A stretch of DNA of 58,767 bases from Bacillus sp. AFS073361 (GCF_002567005.1 NZ_NUZU01000012.1:1-58767), one strand, 5' to 3'; shown: positions 25,301-35,678, counted from the stretch's first letter. Made by a program: numbers and translations. The notes: generated by a model from the sequence alone, not told the origin.

Positions 25301-25383
25301 TAGCTCTGTTAATAGTGGGAAAATTAAAAATTTTAATCAAGGAAACGAACGCTTTCTTTTTAAATGAATAATGTGGAAAATGA

Positions 25384-25433
25384 TTGACAATCAAACCACC
25401 ATTTGAATATCATATAATCAAATGGTGGTTTGA
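25384..25433 (+). promoter_or_regulatory. czcD promoter with double ArsR/CadC-type operator
   Basis: TTGACA (25384-25389) and TATCAT (25408-25413) are 18 bases apart. Two 16-base elements, 25391-25406 and 25418-25433, are exact reverse complements of each other. Each is also TCAAA-N6-TTTGA, the pattern of ArsR-family metal sensors such as CadC. One lies in the spacer and one at the expected start site. The repressor gene is not in this window. Confidence 0.75.
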
Positions 25434-25444
25434 ATGATGACGGT

Positions 25445-25476
25445 CTCTTCGGGCGGTTATACCGGCCGTTTTAGAG
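25445..25476 (+). other. Hairpin in czcD leader
   Basis: CTCT/AGAG outer pairs enclose a stem (25450-25457 with 25461-25468, one mismatch, TAT loop). The leader from about 25420 to 25589 contains no gene. I could not match it to the NiCo (czcD-motif) riboswitch as I remember that consensus. Confidence 0.4.
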
Positions 25477-25589
25477 GCATACATCAAAATATTAAGAATA
25501 GAAAACACTAGCGTTAATCGTAATATTTTCGATTTAGAAAAAGATAAATAAATGAGCCACTCTAATCAGAGAGCTCGGGGGGGATTAAC

Positions 25590-26528
25590 ATGGGTCATCA
25601 TCATCATGGTCATTCACATGGCCATTCGCACGGACATTCACATGGTCATTCACATACGAGTAATAAACATGCATTGTTGAGTTCCTTCCTATTAATTGCA
25701 GCCTTTATGATCGTGGAAGTAATTGGAGGACTGTTAACAAACAGTTTGGCGCTCTTGTCAGATGCAGGGCATATGCTGAGTGACGCGGCCGCACTGGGGT
25801 TAAGCTTTTTTGCCATTAAGCTCGGTGAGAAACAGGTATCGCAGGAAAAGACGTATGGCTATAAACGCTTTGAAATTATTGCTGCAGCCCTGAACGGCTT
25901 AACACTTATGGTTATTTCCATCTATATCTTTTTTGAGGCGTTCCAACGCTTCTTCGATCCTCCACAGGTGCAAAGTACTGGAATGCTGATGATATCTGTG
26001 ACGGGGCTGATTGTAAATATTATCGCTGCTTGGATATTAATGAAGGGTGACAAGGACGAAAACCTGAATGTCAGAAGTGCTTTCTTGCATGTCCTAGGAG
26101 ATATGCTGGGATCGGTGGGCGCCATTGTTGCTGCATTATTGATTATGTTTTTCGGCTGGGGGATTGCCGACCCAATCGCGAGTGTCATTGTTGCTGTCTT
26201 GATTCTCCTCAGTGGGTACAGGGTGATGAAGGACTCGTTTCATATCTTAATGGAGGGGGCGCCATCACAGATTGATATTAGTCATGTGAAAGAGGAACTT
26301 AAAAAGATCCCATTCGTAAAGGAAGTCCATGATTTGCACATTTGGACAATTACCTCTGGGTATCCCGTCTTGAGCTGCCATATTTCCATACTAGATAACG
26401 GTGTTCATGATGACATCCTCTCCCAATCCCAAAAGATTCTTCACGATCAATTTCACATCGAACACAGCACCATCCAAGTAGAAAAAGAAGCAAACGGCTG
26501 CCCTAGCCCGCATGGGACATGTAATTAA
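25590..26528 (+). CDS. czcD: Cation diffusion facilitator zinc/cobalt exporter CzcD
   Basis: A 312-residue CDF antiporter that expels Zn, Co or Cd in exchange for protons or potassium. It starts with an unusually His-rich tail (HHHHGHSHGHSHGHSHGHSH) that may bind metal. Six transmembrane segments follow, with the metal-site pairs HxxxD in TM2 (DAGHMLSD) and TM5 (HVLGD), and a C-terminal cytoplasmic domain. It lies behind a metal-sensor-type operator. A strong terminator follows. Confidence 0.94.
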   Translation: MGHHHHGHSHGHSHGHSHGHSHTSNKHALLSSFLLIAAFMIVEVIGGLLTNSLALLSDAGHMLSDAAALGLSFFAIKLGEKQVSQEKTYGYKRFEIIAAALNGLTLMVISIYIFFEAFQRFFDPPQVQSTGMLMISVTGLIVNIIAAWILMKGDKDENLNVRSAFLHVLGDMLGSVGAIVAALLIMFFGWGIADPIASVIVAVLILLSGYRVMKDSFHILMEGAPSQIDISHVKEELKKIPFVKEVHDLHIWTITSGYPVLSCHISILDNGVHDDILSQSQKILHDQFHIEHSTIQVEKEANGCPSPHGTCN

Positions 26529-26544
26529 ATAATACATCCTTCCC

Positions 26545-26577
26545 AAAAACCTATCCGCAAACCAGATAGGTTTTTTT
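26545..26577 (+). terminator. Intrinsic terminator after czcD
   Basis: AAAACCTATC (26546-26555) pairs with GATAGGTTTT (26565-26574), followed by more T. Confidence 0.85.
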
Positions 26578-26684
26578 CTTTGCGTGTTTGTTCATTTTCA
26601 TTTAGGATTAGATTGGTTATTTTTTCTTTATTAGTTAAAAATAACATGAATATGACAGATGAGTTTTCAGCTAGGAGGAAGACA

Positions 26685-26969
26685 ATGGAGAAAAGTGGTT
26701 ATCCACAAGACAAGCGTTTCAAAATTGCTCACAGGGAAGCTGTGATTGGAATAATCCTTGTTTTAATTAATTTTCTTTGGTGGTACGGCTTTGCCTATGG
26801 CCTCGGTTCAACCAAAGTAGAAAATTACACATACATATGGGGGTTGCCGGCTTGGTTTTTTTATAGTTGTATCGAAGGTTTTGTTTTGATGGTTATTCTC
26901 GTTATTTTTACGGTAAAGGTATTATTCAAGGATGTTCCCTTTGACGAGGAAGAGGGGGAAATCAAATGA
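26685..26969 (+). CDS. yhdT: YhdT-family small membrane protein (DUF997)
   Basis: A 94-residue protein with two transmembrane segments (about residues 17-38 and 52-78) and an acidic C terminus. Members of this family are encoded directly before the pantothenate symporter. GGAGG lies 7 bases before the ATG at 26685. Its stop overlaps the panF start by 4 bases. It is probably an accessory subunit of the symporter. Confidence 0.85.
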   Translation: MEKSGYPQDKRFKIAHREAVIGIILVLINFLWWYGFAYGLGSTKVENYTYIWGLPAWFFYSCIEGFVLMVILVIFTVKVLFKDVPFDEEEGEIK

Positions 26970-28417
26970 ATTGGGCCGTCATTACGCCGCTTTTAATTTT
27001 CTTATTCATTATCTTTGCTGTTGGCATGTGGTCAAATAAATTTGTCATTAAATCTCATTCATTCTTAGAGGAATACTTTCTAGGGGAACGTCAAATGGGC
27101 GGTTTCATATTGGCAATGACGATGGTGGCGACATATGGCAGTGCCAGCAGTTTCATCGGTGGTCCAGGTGTAGCTTATACGCAAGGATTAGGCTGGGTTC
27201 TCCTAGCCATGGCCCAATTAGCCACTGGATATTTTACATTAATGGTCCTAGGTAAGAAGTTTGCCATTATTTCTCGTCAATACAAAGCCATCACCCTGAT
27301 TGACTTTTTAAAAGAGAGGTACAAAAGTAAAGCAGTGGTATTAATGTCAGCAGCGAGTATCATTATTTTTCTATTTTCATCGATGACCGCGCAATGGATT
27401 GGCGGAGCACGTTTGGTAGAAAGTTTAACAGGATTACCCTACACGACCGCTCTATTAATCTTTGCCTTTTCGGTTCTCGTCTTTGTGATTGTCGGCGGCT
27501 TTCGAGCGGTTGCCATTACAGATACCATCCAAGGCGTGGTTATGTTTGGAGGAACATTAATCCTTTTAATCGCAACGATTAAGGCTGGTGGAGGAATCCC
27601 AAAGATTATCTCAGACTTAGCAGCAGAAAATCCTAATTTAATCAGTCCCTTTGGGGCTGAGCGGAGTTTGACACCAACCTTCGTTTCTTCCTTTTGGATT
27701 TTAGTAGGGATTGGTGTCGTCGGCTTGCCGCAAATTGCCGTCCGAGCGATGTCCTATAAAAATTCAAAGGCGATGCACAGTGCGATTATTATTGGAACCA
27801 TTGTGGTCGGGTTTATCATGCTTGGTATGCATCTCATTGGCGTGTTCGCCAGACCCGTTCTCCCAGGTGTGAAAATTGGGGATACGGTTATGCCCATGTT
27901 ATCGATGAAAGTACTGCCGCCATATGCGGCAGGCATTGTTCTTGCTGCGCCAATGGCTGCGATTATGTCGACTGTGGACGCCTTATTGATTTTGGTTAGC
28001 TCTGCTTTAGTGAAAGATGTCTATTTAAATTACATCAAGCCGGACGCAGGGAATGATCTTGTGAAAAAGGTTAGTTTTAGCGTAACTGCGATTATTGGAA
28101 TTATTGTCATATTGTTCTCCTTAAGTCCGCCAGATTTGATTGTTTGGCTGAATCTATTTTCTTTTGGAGGGCTTGAGTCGGTCTTTATTTGGCCAGTGGT
28201 TTTAGGACTATATTGGAGTAAGGGCAATAAACATGGGGCTATCACTTCAATGATTTTAGGGATGGGGTCCTATATTTTATTAGATCAATTTTATCCGAAT
28301 CCATTCGGGTTTCACACAGTGGTCTTCCCGATTCTCCTTTCACTATTTGGCTTTGTAGTCACTAGCCTGTTTACTCAGCCCAAAGAAGGGGAAATGCATG
28401 TGAGTATGGAAAAATAA
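26966..28417 (+). CDS. panF: Sodium/pantothenate symporter PanF
   Basis: A 483-residue SSS-family symporter with about 13 transmembrane segments. It shows the family's N-terminal FLGERQMGGFILAMT and ATYGSASSFIGGPG motifs and the AAPMAAIMSTVDALL sodium-site region. It imports pantothenate for coenzyme A synthesis. ATGA overlap couples it to the yhdT-like gene. No terminator is obvious after it. Confidence 0.9.
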   Translation: MNWAVITPLLIFLFIIFAVGMWSNKFVIKSHSFLEEYFLGERQMGGFILAMTMVATYGSASSFIGGPGVAYTQGLGWVLLAMAQLATGYFTLMVLGKKFAIISRQYKAITLIDFLKERYKSKAVVLMSAASIIIFLFSSMTAQWIGGARLVESLTGLPYTTALLIFAFSVLVFVIVGGFRAVAITDTIQGVVMFGGTLILLIATIKAGGGIPKIISDLAAENPNLISPFGAERSLTPTFVSSFWILVGIGVVGLPQIAVRAMSYKNSKAMHSAIIIGTIVVGFIMLGMHLIGVFARPVLPGVKIGDTVMPMLSMKVLPPYAAGIVLAAPMAAIMSTVDALLILVSSALVKDVYLNYIKPDAGNDLVKKVSFSVTAIIGIIVILFSLSPPDLIVWLNLFSFGGLESVFIWPVVLGLYWSKGNKHGAITSMILGMGSYILLDQFYPNPFGFHTVVFPILLSLFGFVVTSLFTQPKEGEMHVSMEK

Positions 28418-28525
28418 GCAAAGGATCTTTGGTATGGCCGTTCCAACTAACTATCTTATATGTTGCAATTTTGTAAATTAATTTTTAGAATAAATGAATA
28501 GTATGAATTGAATGAGGTGTACTCA

Positions 28526-28765
28526 TTGGAAACCGTTATTCGAATTTTCTCAGCGCTTATTCTTCCAGGGCTGCTCGTCTTGCTTTTTACACGTGTCACT
28601 TACAATCGAGTGATTGGGCTCATCTTGACTGTGGCTCTCATTGCCACTTCAGTATATAAAGGTTATACCAACACGTTTATGATTATCGTGGTGGATGCTT
28701 TTTCGTTAACTGCCGGTTTTTGGCTGGCTGATAAAATGAGGCAAAGGGCATTGAAGAAGACATAA
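28526..28765 (+). CDS. csbA: CsbA-family membrane protein (DUF2198)
   Basis: A 79-residue protein with two or three hydrophobic segments, resembling CsbA, a sigma-B-controlled protein of unknown function that precedes uvrB in B. subtilis. The TTG start at 28526 is chosen because ATGAGGTG sits 7 bases upstream. Landmarks are FTRVTYNRVIGL and YKGYTNT. A terminator follows, so it is not co-transcribed with uvrB. Confidence 0.83.
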   Translation: METVIRIFSALILPGLLVLLFTRVTYNRVIGLILTVALIATSVYKGYTNTFMIIVVDAFSLTAGFWLADKMRQRALKKT

Positions 28766-28780
28766 GCATTGAAACAAACC

Positions 28781-28810
28781 AAGTCTGTCAGTAAAATGAC
28801 AGGCTTTTTT
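28781..28810 (+). terminator. Intrinsic terminator after csbA
   Basis: A 10-bp stem (28781-28790 with 28797-28806, one G-T pair) is followed by TTTT. Confidence 0.85.
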
Positions 28811-28818
28811 AATGAAAT

Positions 28819-28870
28819 CGAATATTCGTTCGCATATTATTGGTTTGTTTTTAGGGGAATGTGGTAAAAT
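28819..28870 (+). promoter_or_regulatory. LexA (DinR) box and promoter of uvrBA
   Basis: CGAAT-ATTC-GTTCG at 28819-28832 differs by one base from the Bacillus SOS box CGAAC-N4-GTTCG. A -10 TAAAAT is at 28865-28870; a weak -35 TTGGTT at 28840-28845 gives a 19-base spacer. This predicts DNA-damage induction of uvrBA. Confidence 0.8.
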
Positions 28871-28970
28871 GTAGATATGAATTTGAGAGGATACACTTGA
28901 AAGCATCCATCCCGGTCCATAACAAGGTACATATGCTGAAAAGTGATTGATTTTACGGGAGGGAAGATTT

Positions 28971-30950
28971 GTGAAAGATCAATTTGAATTAGTATCAAAA
29001 TACTCGCCGCAAGGGGATCAGCCGGAGGCGATCAGACAATTAGTTGACGGGCTCAAGAATAATAAAAAAGAACAGACATTGCTTGGTGCGACAGGTACGG
29101 GAAAAACATTTACAATTTCAAATGTGATTAAAGAGGTAAATAAACCAACGCTTATTATCGCTCATAACAAGACCCTCGCTGGACAGCTCTACAGTGAGTT
29201 CAAAGAATTTTTTCCAAACAATGCGGTTGAATATTTTGTCAGTTACTATGACTACTTTCAGCCAGAAGCTTACGTTCCACAGACGGATACATTCATTGAA
29301 AAAGATGCCAGTATCAATGATGAAATTGATAAATTGCGCCACTCAGCGACATCTTCCCTCTTCGAACGGAAAGATGTGATCGTAATTGCCTCGGTTTCTT
29401 GTATTTATGGTTTGGGTTCTCCGGAAGAATATCGAGAAATGGTGCTATCGCTTCGAACAGGAATGGAAATAGAGCGCAATCAGCTGTTACGTCGTTTAGT
29501 CGATATCCAATATGACCGAAATGATATTGACTTCAAGCGGGGAACCTTCCGTGTCCGTGGCGATGTGGTCGAGATTTTCCCTGCTTCTCGTGACGAGCAT
29601 TGCCTTCGTGTCGAGTTTTTTGGTGATGAAATCGATCGAATTCGAGAAGTCGATGCGCTCACAGGCGAGATTATGGGTGAACGGGAACATGTCGCGATTT
29701 TCCCTGCCTCCCACTTCGTTACAAGGGAAGAAAAGCTGAGAATTGCGATTGAAAATATTGAAAAAGAACTAGAAGTACGTCTCGAAGAACTGCGCGAGGA
29801 CAATAAATTGCTCGAAGCCCAGCGTCTTGAACAAAGGACACGCTATGACCTGGAAATGATGCGGGAAATGGGCTTTTGCTCAGGGATTGAGAATTATTCA
29901 CGCCATTTAACGTTAAGAGAAGCAGGATCCACTCCATATACCTTGCTTGACTATTTTCCAAAGGACTTTTTGATGGTGATTGACGAGTCGCATGTTACTT
30001 TGCCGCAAGTGAGAGGTATGTTTAATGGAGATAAAGCGCGGAAACAGGTCCTTGTGGATCACGGCTTTCGTCTGCCATCGGCCCTTGATAACCGGCCGTT
30101 AATGTTTGATGAGTTTGAAAAGCATATTCACAATATCATCTATGTTTCGGCGACACCTGGGCCGTACGAGTTGGAACATACACCGGAAATGGTTTCACAA
30201 ATTATCCGCCCGACAGGACTATTAGACCCTACGATTGAGGTTCGTCCAATTGAAGGGCAAATTGATGACTTGATTGGCGAAATTCACGAACGGATACGGA
30301 GAAATGAACGTGTCCTTGTGACCACCTTGACGAAAAAAATGTCCGAAGATCTAACAGATTACTTGAAGGAAATCGGAATTAAAGTACAATATCTGCATTC
30401 GGAGGTAAAGACGCTCGAGCGGATTGAAATTATTCGGGAGCTGCGTCTTGGAAAATACGATGTTCTCATCGGGATAAACTTACTGAGGGAAGGGTTGGAC
30501 ATCCCAGAGGTATCACTGATAGCCATCCTTGATGCCGACAAAGAAGGCTTCCTTCGTTCGGAACGTTCGTTAATCCAAACGATTGGCCGTGCCGCTCGGA
30601 ATGCCCAGGGACATGTCATCATGTACGCTGATAAGATCACGAATTCCATGGAATTAGCGATCACAGAAACAAGGCGCCGCCGTGCCATCCAAGAAGAGTA
30701 CAACCAAAAGCATGGAATTGTCCCAATGACGATTCAAAAAGATATCCGTGACGTCATCCGTGCTACACATGCTGCTGAGGAGCAGGAAGATTACAAACCA
30801 GCGGCATCATTTAGTAAGATGAACAAGAAAGAAAGAGAAAAATTAATTGCCACCATGGAAAAAGAAATGAAGGTCGAAGCCAAAGCGCTTAATTTCGAAC
30901 GGGCGGCTGAGCTTCGTGATTTAATTTTGGAATTGAAAGCGGAAGGATGA
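28971..30950 (+). CDS. uvrB: Excinuclease ABC subunit B
   Basis: A 659-residue DNA helicase-like damage-verification subunit of nucleotide excision repair. Walker A GATGTGKT is at residues 39-46. The beta-hairpin region [15 protein letters not shown], the DESH box, helicase motif VI (QTIGRAARN) and a C-terminal UVR domain ([11 protein letters not shown]) are all present. The GTG at 28971 is preferred because GGGAGGG lies about 8 bases upstream and the protein then begins [11 protein letters not shown] like its homologues. uvrA starts 7 bases after the stop. Confidence 0.97.
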   Translation: MKDQFELVSKYSPQGDQPEAIRQLVDGLKNNKKEQTLLGATGTGKTFTISNVIKEVNKPTLIIAHNKTLAGQLYSEFKEFFPNNAVEYFVSYYDYFQPEAYVPQTDTFIEKDASINDEIDKLRHSATSSLFERKDVIVIASVSCIYGLGSPEEYREMVLSLRTGMEIERNQLLRRLVDIQYDRNDIDFKRGTFRVRGDVVEIFPASRDEHCLRVEFFGDEIDRIREVDALTGEIMGEREHVAIFPASHFVTREEKLRIAIENIEKELEVRLEELREDNKLLEAQRLEQRTRYDLEMMREMGFCSGIENYSRHLTLREAGSTPYTLLDYFPKDFLMVIDESHVTLPQVRGMFNGDKARKQVLVDHGFRLPSALDNRPLMFDEFEKHIHNIIYVSATPGPYELEHTPEMVSQIIRPTGLLDPTIEVRPIEGQIDDLIGEIHERIRRNERVLVTTLTKKMSEDLTDYLKEIGIKVQYLHSEVKTLERIEIIRELRLGKYDVLIGINLLREGLDIPEVSLIAILDADKEGFLRSERSLIQTIGRAARNAQGHVIMYADKITNSMELAITETRRRRAIQEEYNQKHGIVPMTIQKDIRDVIRATHAAEEQEDYKPAASFSKMNKKEREKLIATMEKEMKVEAKALNFERAAELRDLILELKAEG

Positions 30951-30957
30951 CGTATAA

Positions 30958-33831
30958 ATGGCAATGGAAAAACTGATTGTGAAAGGCGCTAGAGCCCACA
31001 ATTTGAAAAATATTGATGTCACCATTCCGAGAGATAAGCTTGTTGTCTTAACAGGACTTTCCGGGTCTGGGAAGTCCTCGCTCGCCTTTGATACGATTTA
31101 TGCCGAGGGGCAAAGACGCTACGTCGAATCCCTTTCTGCCTATGCACGGCAATTTCTGGGCCAGATGGATAAACCGGATGTGGATGCGATTGAGGGTCTC
31201 TCCCCGGCAATCTCCATCGATCAAAAAACAACAAGCCGTAACCCCCGTTCGACGGTCGGTACGGTGACAGAAATCTATGATTATTTGCGGTTATTATTTG
31301 CAAGGGTCGGGCATCCAACGTGTCCAATCCATGGCATTGAAATCTCCTCACAGACGATTGAGCAGATGGTTGACCGGATTTTAGAATACCCCGAGCGGAC
31401 CAAAATGCAAATCCTAGCCCCGGTGGTGTCTGGCCGAAAGGGAACGCATGTGAAGGTGCTCGAAGACATTAAAAAACAGGGCTTTGTCCGCGTCCGAGTC
31501 GACGGGGAAATGCTCGACCTTGGCGATGAGATTGAGTTAGAGAAAAATAAAAAGCATTCGATTGAAGTTATTATTGACCGGATTGTCGTCAAGGAAGGGG
31601 TCTCAGCACGGATTGCTGATTCTCTCGAAACGGCACTAAAACTAGGCGAAGGAAAGGTCATCGTCGATGTGATTGGGCAAGAAGAACTGTTGTTCAGTGA
31701 AAATCATGCCTGTCCGCATTGTGGTTTTTCGATTGGAGAACTAGAGCCGCGGATGTTTTCGTTCAATAGTCCGTTTGGTGCCTGCCCTGAATGTGACGGA
31801 CTCGGTTCTAAGCTCGAAGTCGATGTGGAACTTGTCATCCCCAACCGCGACTTGACACTGAAGGAGCATGCGATTGCGCCGTGGGAACCGACCAGCTCAC
31901 AGTACTACCCGCAGCTGCTTGAGGCAGTATGTGATCACTTCGGTGTAGATATGAATATTCCTGTCAAGGATATCCCGGAGCACCTTTTGGAAAAAGTTCT
32001 CTATGGAGGCGGCCGTGAAAAAATCTATTTCCGCTATGAAAATGATTTTGGTCAAGTCCGCGAGGGGAATATTGAATTTGAGGGCGTTATCCGCAATGTG
32101 GAGCGTCGTTATAAAGAAACTAGCTCCGATTATATCCGGGAGCAAATGGAAAAATATATGGGTCAAAAACCATGTCCAACCTGTAAGGGCTATCGATTGA
32201 AAAAAGAAACCTTGGCCGTCCTTATTAATGGCCGCCATATTGCCCAAATAACCGACCTTTCCATTGAAGAGGCCAATCAATTTTTTGCAGAATTAACGCT
32301 TTCCGATAAAGAAATGCAAATTGCCAAACTGATCTTCAATGAAATCAGTGAGCGGCTTGGCTTCTTAATTAATGTCGGTCTCGATTATTTAACATTGAGC
32401 AGGACAGCTGGTACGCTGTCAGGCGGGGAGGCCCAGCGGATTCGCTTAGCCACACAAATCGGTTCGCGTTTAACTGGTGTTCTCTATATTTTGGATGAAC
32501 CGTCGATTGGATTACATCAGCGGGATAATGACCGCTTAATAGGAACGCTGCAAAATATGCGCGATATCGGCAACACTTTGATTGTGGTTGAGCATGATGA
32601 GGACACGATGATTGCGGCCGATTACCTGATTGATATCGGTCCGGGTGCCGGGGTTCATGGCGGGGAAATCGTTTCTGCTGGAACACCAGCCGAAGTCATG
32701 GCAGACCCCCATTCATTAACAGGTCAATACTTATCCGGGAAGAAGTTTATCCCGCTTCCCTTAGAACGACGCAAGCCGGATGGCCGATTTATTGAAATCA
32801 AGGGTGCATCGGAAAACAATTTAAAAAATGTCAATGTGAAGCTGCCACTTGGGATGTTTATTGCAATTACAGGCGTGTCTGGTTCTGGGAAGAGTACCCT
32901 TATTAACGAGATCTTACATAAATCATTGGCCCAAAAGCTTCATCATGCAAAAACAAAGCCTGGTGAACATAAGAGTATTAAAGGCATCGATTATTTAGAG
33001 AAAGTCATTGACATCGATCAATCGCCAATTGGCCGAACACCGCGTTCGAACCCAGCAACATATACGGGTGTTTTTGATGATGTTCGTGATGTGTTTGCGA
33101 ACACAAACGAGGCGAAGGTCCGCGGTTATAAAAAGGGACGCTTCAGTTTTAATGTGAAGGGCGGCCGCTGTGAGGCCTGCCGCGGCGATGGAATCATTAA
33201 AATTGAAATGCACTTCTTGCCAGATGTGTATGTACCTTGCGAAATTTGCCATGGCAAACGTTATAACCGTGAAACGTTAGAAGTAAAGTACAAAGGGAAG
33301 AATGTTTCGGACATTCTCGATATGACCGTGGAAGCGGCAGTCGAATTTTTCGAGAACATTCCGAAAATCAGCCGTAAACTGCAAACCATCTTGGATGTCG
33401 GCCTTGGCTACGTTAAACTAGGTCAGCCGGCAACAACTCTATCCGGTGGGGAAGCCCAGCGTGTCAAATTAGCATCAGAACTGCACCGCCGGTCGTCAGG
33501 CAAATCCTTCTATATTCTGGATGAACCGACAACGGGTCTTCATGTCGATGATATTTCTCGTTTGCTCGTTGTGCTGCAGCGCTTAGTTGAAAATGGCGAC
33601 ACGGTCCTAGTGATTGAGCATAATCTCGATGTTATTAAGGCAGCCGATTACCTTGTCGATCTAGGACCAGAAGGCGGAGATAAAGGCGGAACAATCGTCG
33701 CCACGGGAACACCTGAAAAAGTGGCGGAAGTTCCGGAATCGTACACGGGAAAATACTTAAAGCCGATTCTTGAGCGGGACCGCCTTCGGATGAAACAGCA
33801 AATAGAAGATAAGAGTGCTATAAAAGCATAA
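30958..33831 (+). CDS. uvrA: Excinuclease ABC subunit A
   Basis: A 957-residue damage-recognition ATPase with two ABC modules. Walker A sites GLSGSGKSS and GVSGSGKST, two LSGGEAQR signatures, and zinc-binding Cys pairs (CPHC..CPEC and CEAC..CEIC) are visible. It loads UvrB at lesions. It is co-transcribed with uvrB under the LexA box. A strong terminator begins at the last base of the stop codon. Confidence 0.97.
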   Translation: MAMEKLIVKGARAHNLKNIDVTIPRDKLVVLTGLSGSGKSSLAFDTIYAEGQRRYVESLSAYARQFLGQMDKPDVDAIEGLSPAISIDQKTTSRNPRSTVGTVTEIYDYLRLLFARVGHPTCPIHGIEISSQTIEQMVDRILEYPERTKMQILAPVVSGRKGTHVKVLEDIKKQGFVRVRVDGEMLDLGDEIELEKNKKHSIEVIIDRIVVKEGVSARIADSLETALKLGEGKVIVDVIGQEELLFSENHACPHCGFSIGELEPRMFSFNSPFGACPECDGLGSKLEVDVELVIPNRDLTLKEHAIAPWEPTSSQYYPQLLEAVCDHFGVDMNIPVKDIPEHLLEKVLYGGGREKIYFRYENDFGQVREGNIEFEGVIRNVERRYKETSSDYIREQMEKYMGQKPCPTCKGYRLKKETLAVLINGRHIAQITDLSIEEANQFFAELTLSDKEMQIAKLIFNEISERLGFLINVGLDYLTLSRTAGTLSGGEAQRIRLATQIGSRLTGVLYILDEPSIGLHQRDNDRLIGTLQNMRDIGNTLIVVEHDEDTMIAADYLIDIGPGAGVHGGEIVSAGTPAEVMADPHSLTGQYLSGKKFIPLPLERRKPDGRFIEIKGASENNLKNVNVKLPLGMFIAITGVSGSGKSTLINEILHKSLAQKLHHAKTKPGEHKSIKGIDYLEKVIDIDQSPIGRTPRSNPATYTGVFDDVRDVFANTNEAKVRGYKKGRFSFNVKGGRCEACRGDGIIKIEMHFLPDVYVPCEICHGKRYNRETLEVKYKGKNVSDILDMTVEAAVEFFENIPKISRKLQTILDVGLGYVKLGQPATTLSGGEAQRVKLASELHRRSSGKSFYILDEPTTGLHVDDISRLLVVLQRLVENGDTVLVIEHNLDVIKAADYLVDLGPEGGDKGGTIVATGTPEKVAEVPESYTGKYLKPILERDRLRMKQQIEDKSAIKA

Positions 33832-33855
33832 AAAGAGCCTTAGGCTCTTTTTTTT
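33831..33855 (+). terminator. Intrinsic terminator after uvrA
   Basis: AAAAGAGCC (33831-33839) pairs with GGCTCTTTT (33843-33851), with a long T run. Confidence 0.9.
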
Positions 33856-33895
33856 TTATGTCATTTTTCGGTTAAGGAAGTCTGTAAATTTGTCA

Positions 33896-34021
33896 TTGGC
33901 GATATTATGGTGCCAATCGGCGAAAACTGTTCCGGGTTCGGCGAAATAAATTGAAAGTTCGGCGAAATACCGCTTCAAGTTGGCGAAATTCCAGCTCCAA
34001 TCGGCGAAATCCCCCCCTCGG
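33896..34021. repeat. Array of six 21-base units, core TYGGCGAAAT
   Basis: Units begin at 33896, 33917, 33938, 33959, 33980 and 34001, exactly 21 bases apart. Each starts with T(T/C)GGCGA; five continue AAA. The remaining 11-12 bases differ between units. A degenerate TCGGCACTC follows at 34018. One reading frame meets TAA in the third unit, so coding is unlikely. The array fills most of the gap between the uvrA terminator and yvlB. Function is unknown. A second array is at 38905-39030. Confidence 0.85.
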
Positions 34022-34174
34022 CACTCTGGATCAAAAAAATCCTGCTTGTTCTTAATTAAAAAATTACGAAACTAATCTGCTTCCCTTTTCGTAAATAATT
34101 GATAAAGGATAATAATAATCATTACTGAATAAGCATAAAGTGACACAAATTTTTTGATGCTGAGGTGGGGAATC

Positions 34175-35281
34175 ATGAAAGAGGAAAAAGTGAGGATATT
34201 AAAAATGGTTGAAGAAGGAAAATTGACCGTCGAAGAAGCTGTCACCTTGCTGGATGAATTAGAAAAAGCACAAAAAACGATGGAGCAGAAGCAGGAGGAC
34301 ATCGTGAATGAGCTTTCCACCGTTGTAAATTTCGAGGAAGCCAAGAAGGAAGATCCTTTTCAGGCGAAATTCCAATCGACCAAGGTAAAGATTTTTGATT
34401 TTGTCGATTCTGCCTTAAAAAAAATCAAAGATTTTGATTTTGATTTAAACTTTGGTCAATCAGTAGAGATCTCCCATATTTTTCACCACGGTGATGCTGA
34501 TCTGAAAGAGGTCGATATTGACGTGGCGAATGGCTCCGTTAAACTAGCGGCTTGGGACCAACCGGATGTAAGGATTGAATGTCAAGCGAAGGTATTTCGG
34601 GTTGAAAACTCAGACCAAGCAAGGCAGAACTTTTTAAGAGACACGATTTTTTCAGTGGAAAATCAAAAATTAAGTTTTATGACCCAGCAAAAATGGATGA
34701 AGGCAGACTCAACCATTTTTGTACCAAAAGCTCAGTATGACCGTATGCGCATCAGAATTTTTAATGGAGCAGTCAACGGAGAAGATATCAATGTTGCTGA
34801 CCTAAGGGTCAAAACCGCTAATGGAAAAATAAACCTCGGCCGAGTTCATGGTAATAAAGCAGAGGTGGAAACGGCAAACGGAAAAATTAAAATTATCGGC
34901 AGTTTGTTCGATGACCTCGAAGCGGAGACCATTAACGGGGCAATCAAACTCGATGGTGACTTTAAAAGGGTGGGAACGCAGTCCTTTCACGGGAATATCA
35001 GCTGCAATATCAGCGGAAGCCGCACCGAGTTGATTCAAGTAAAAGCGACAACGGGTGGAATCGACCTTTACATCCCAGATAATCTTCCGGTAAATGGGGA
35101 ATTGAAGACGAATATTGGCGGATTTAATGTAGAGCTCGTTGGTGTTCAAGTACTGGAAGAGAAGAGTGAAATGATTCAAAAGTCGCTTCGCTTTAAATCC
35201 ATTAATCATCCTGATAAAATGATGAAAATCTATGCAGACACAAAAACGGGTTCCATCACCATTCACAAATCACAAGAATAA
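34175..35281 (+). CDS. yvlB: DUF4097 family protein YvlB
   Basis: A 368-residue protein of unknown function. The N terminus (residues 1-50) is a short helical domain (KVRILKMVEEGKLTVEEAVTLL). After a linker comes a beta-helix-like DUF4097 domain with repeated VxTANGKI, VETANGKI and AETINGAI strands. In B. subtilis yvlB belongs to the yvlABCD envelope-stress operon. The ATG at 34175 follows GAGGTGGGG. yvlD follows after 20 bases; the PspC-like yvlC is absent. Confidence 0.85.
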   Translation: MKEEKVRILKMVEEGKLTVEEAVTLLDELEKAQKTMEQKQEDIVNELSTVVNFEEAKKEDPFQAKFQSTKVKIFDFVDSALKKIKDFDFDLNFGQSVEISHIFHHGDADLKEVDIDVANGSVKLAAWDQPDVRIECQAKVFRVENSDQARQNFLRDTIFSVENQKLSFMTQQKWMKADSTIFVPKAQYDRMRIRIFNGAVNGEDINVADLRVKTANGKINLGRVHGNKAEVETANGKIKIIGSLFDDLEAETINGAIKLDGDFKRVGTQSFHGNISCNISGSRTELIQVKATTGGIDLYIPDNLPVNGELKTNIGGFNVELVGVQVLEEKSEMIQKSLRFKSINHPDKMMKIYADTKTGSITIHKSQE

Positions 35282-35301
35282 TTACTAGGAGATGCCGAAA
35301 A

Positions 35302-35667
35302 ATGAGATGGCTGATTGGGTGTTTGATTAATGCGGTGTTGTTTATGGCACTAGCAGGTTATTTTCACGAAAGCTTTCAATTAACAGGATTTATGGCCGCA
35401 CTTCAGGCAAGCATTTTATTATCCATCTTAAATGTTTTGGTACGACCGATCCTGATTCTGCTCACCCTGCCAGTGACAGTCGTAACATTGGGGCTGTTTC
35501 TATTTGTGATCAATGCGATTACGCTGGAGCTGACAGATTATTTGATGGGCGAAGCCTTTGAGATTTCCAGTTTTGGGATAGCCTTCTTCTTTGCTATCCT
35601 GATGTCACTTGTAAACTTGATCATTCAAAAAACACTTCTCCAGCCAGCAAGGAAATCCAAGGATTAA
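35302..35667 (+). CDS. yvlD: Phage-holin-family membrane protein YvlD
   Basis: A 121-residue protein with four transmembrane segments, of the PF04020 family (WLIGCLINAVLF, LNVLVRPILILLTLPVTVVTLGLF). The family has no settled function despite its holin-like name and is often next to PspC or DUF4097 genes. GGAG precedes the ATG. A 12-bp hairpin follows. Confidence 0.85.
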   Translation: MRWLIGCLINAVLFMALAGYFHESFQLTGFMAALQASILLSILNVLVRPILILLTLPVTVVTLGLFLFVINAITLELTDYLMGEAFEISSFGIAFFFAILMSLVNLIIQKTLLQPARKSKD

Positions 35668-35678
35668 TAGTTAATTCC

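Noticed and set aside
28897..28950. A 17-codon frame (TTG start, [17 protein letters not shown]) with GAGAGG upstream in the uvrB leader
   Set aside because: It is short, with no recognisable peptide features and an alternative start codon. It could be a leader peptide, but nothing in the sequence shows regulation by it.
33896..34021. CRISPR array
   Set aside because: Repeat cores are only about 10 bases, with spacers of 11-12 bases, and no cas genes are present.
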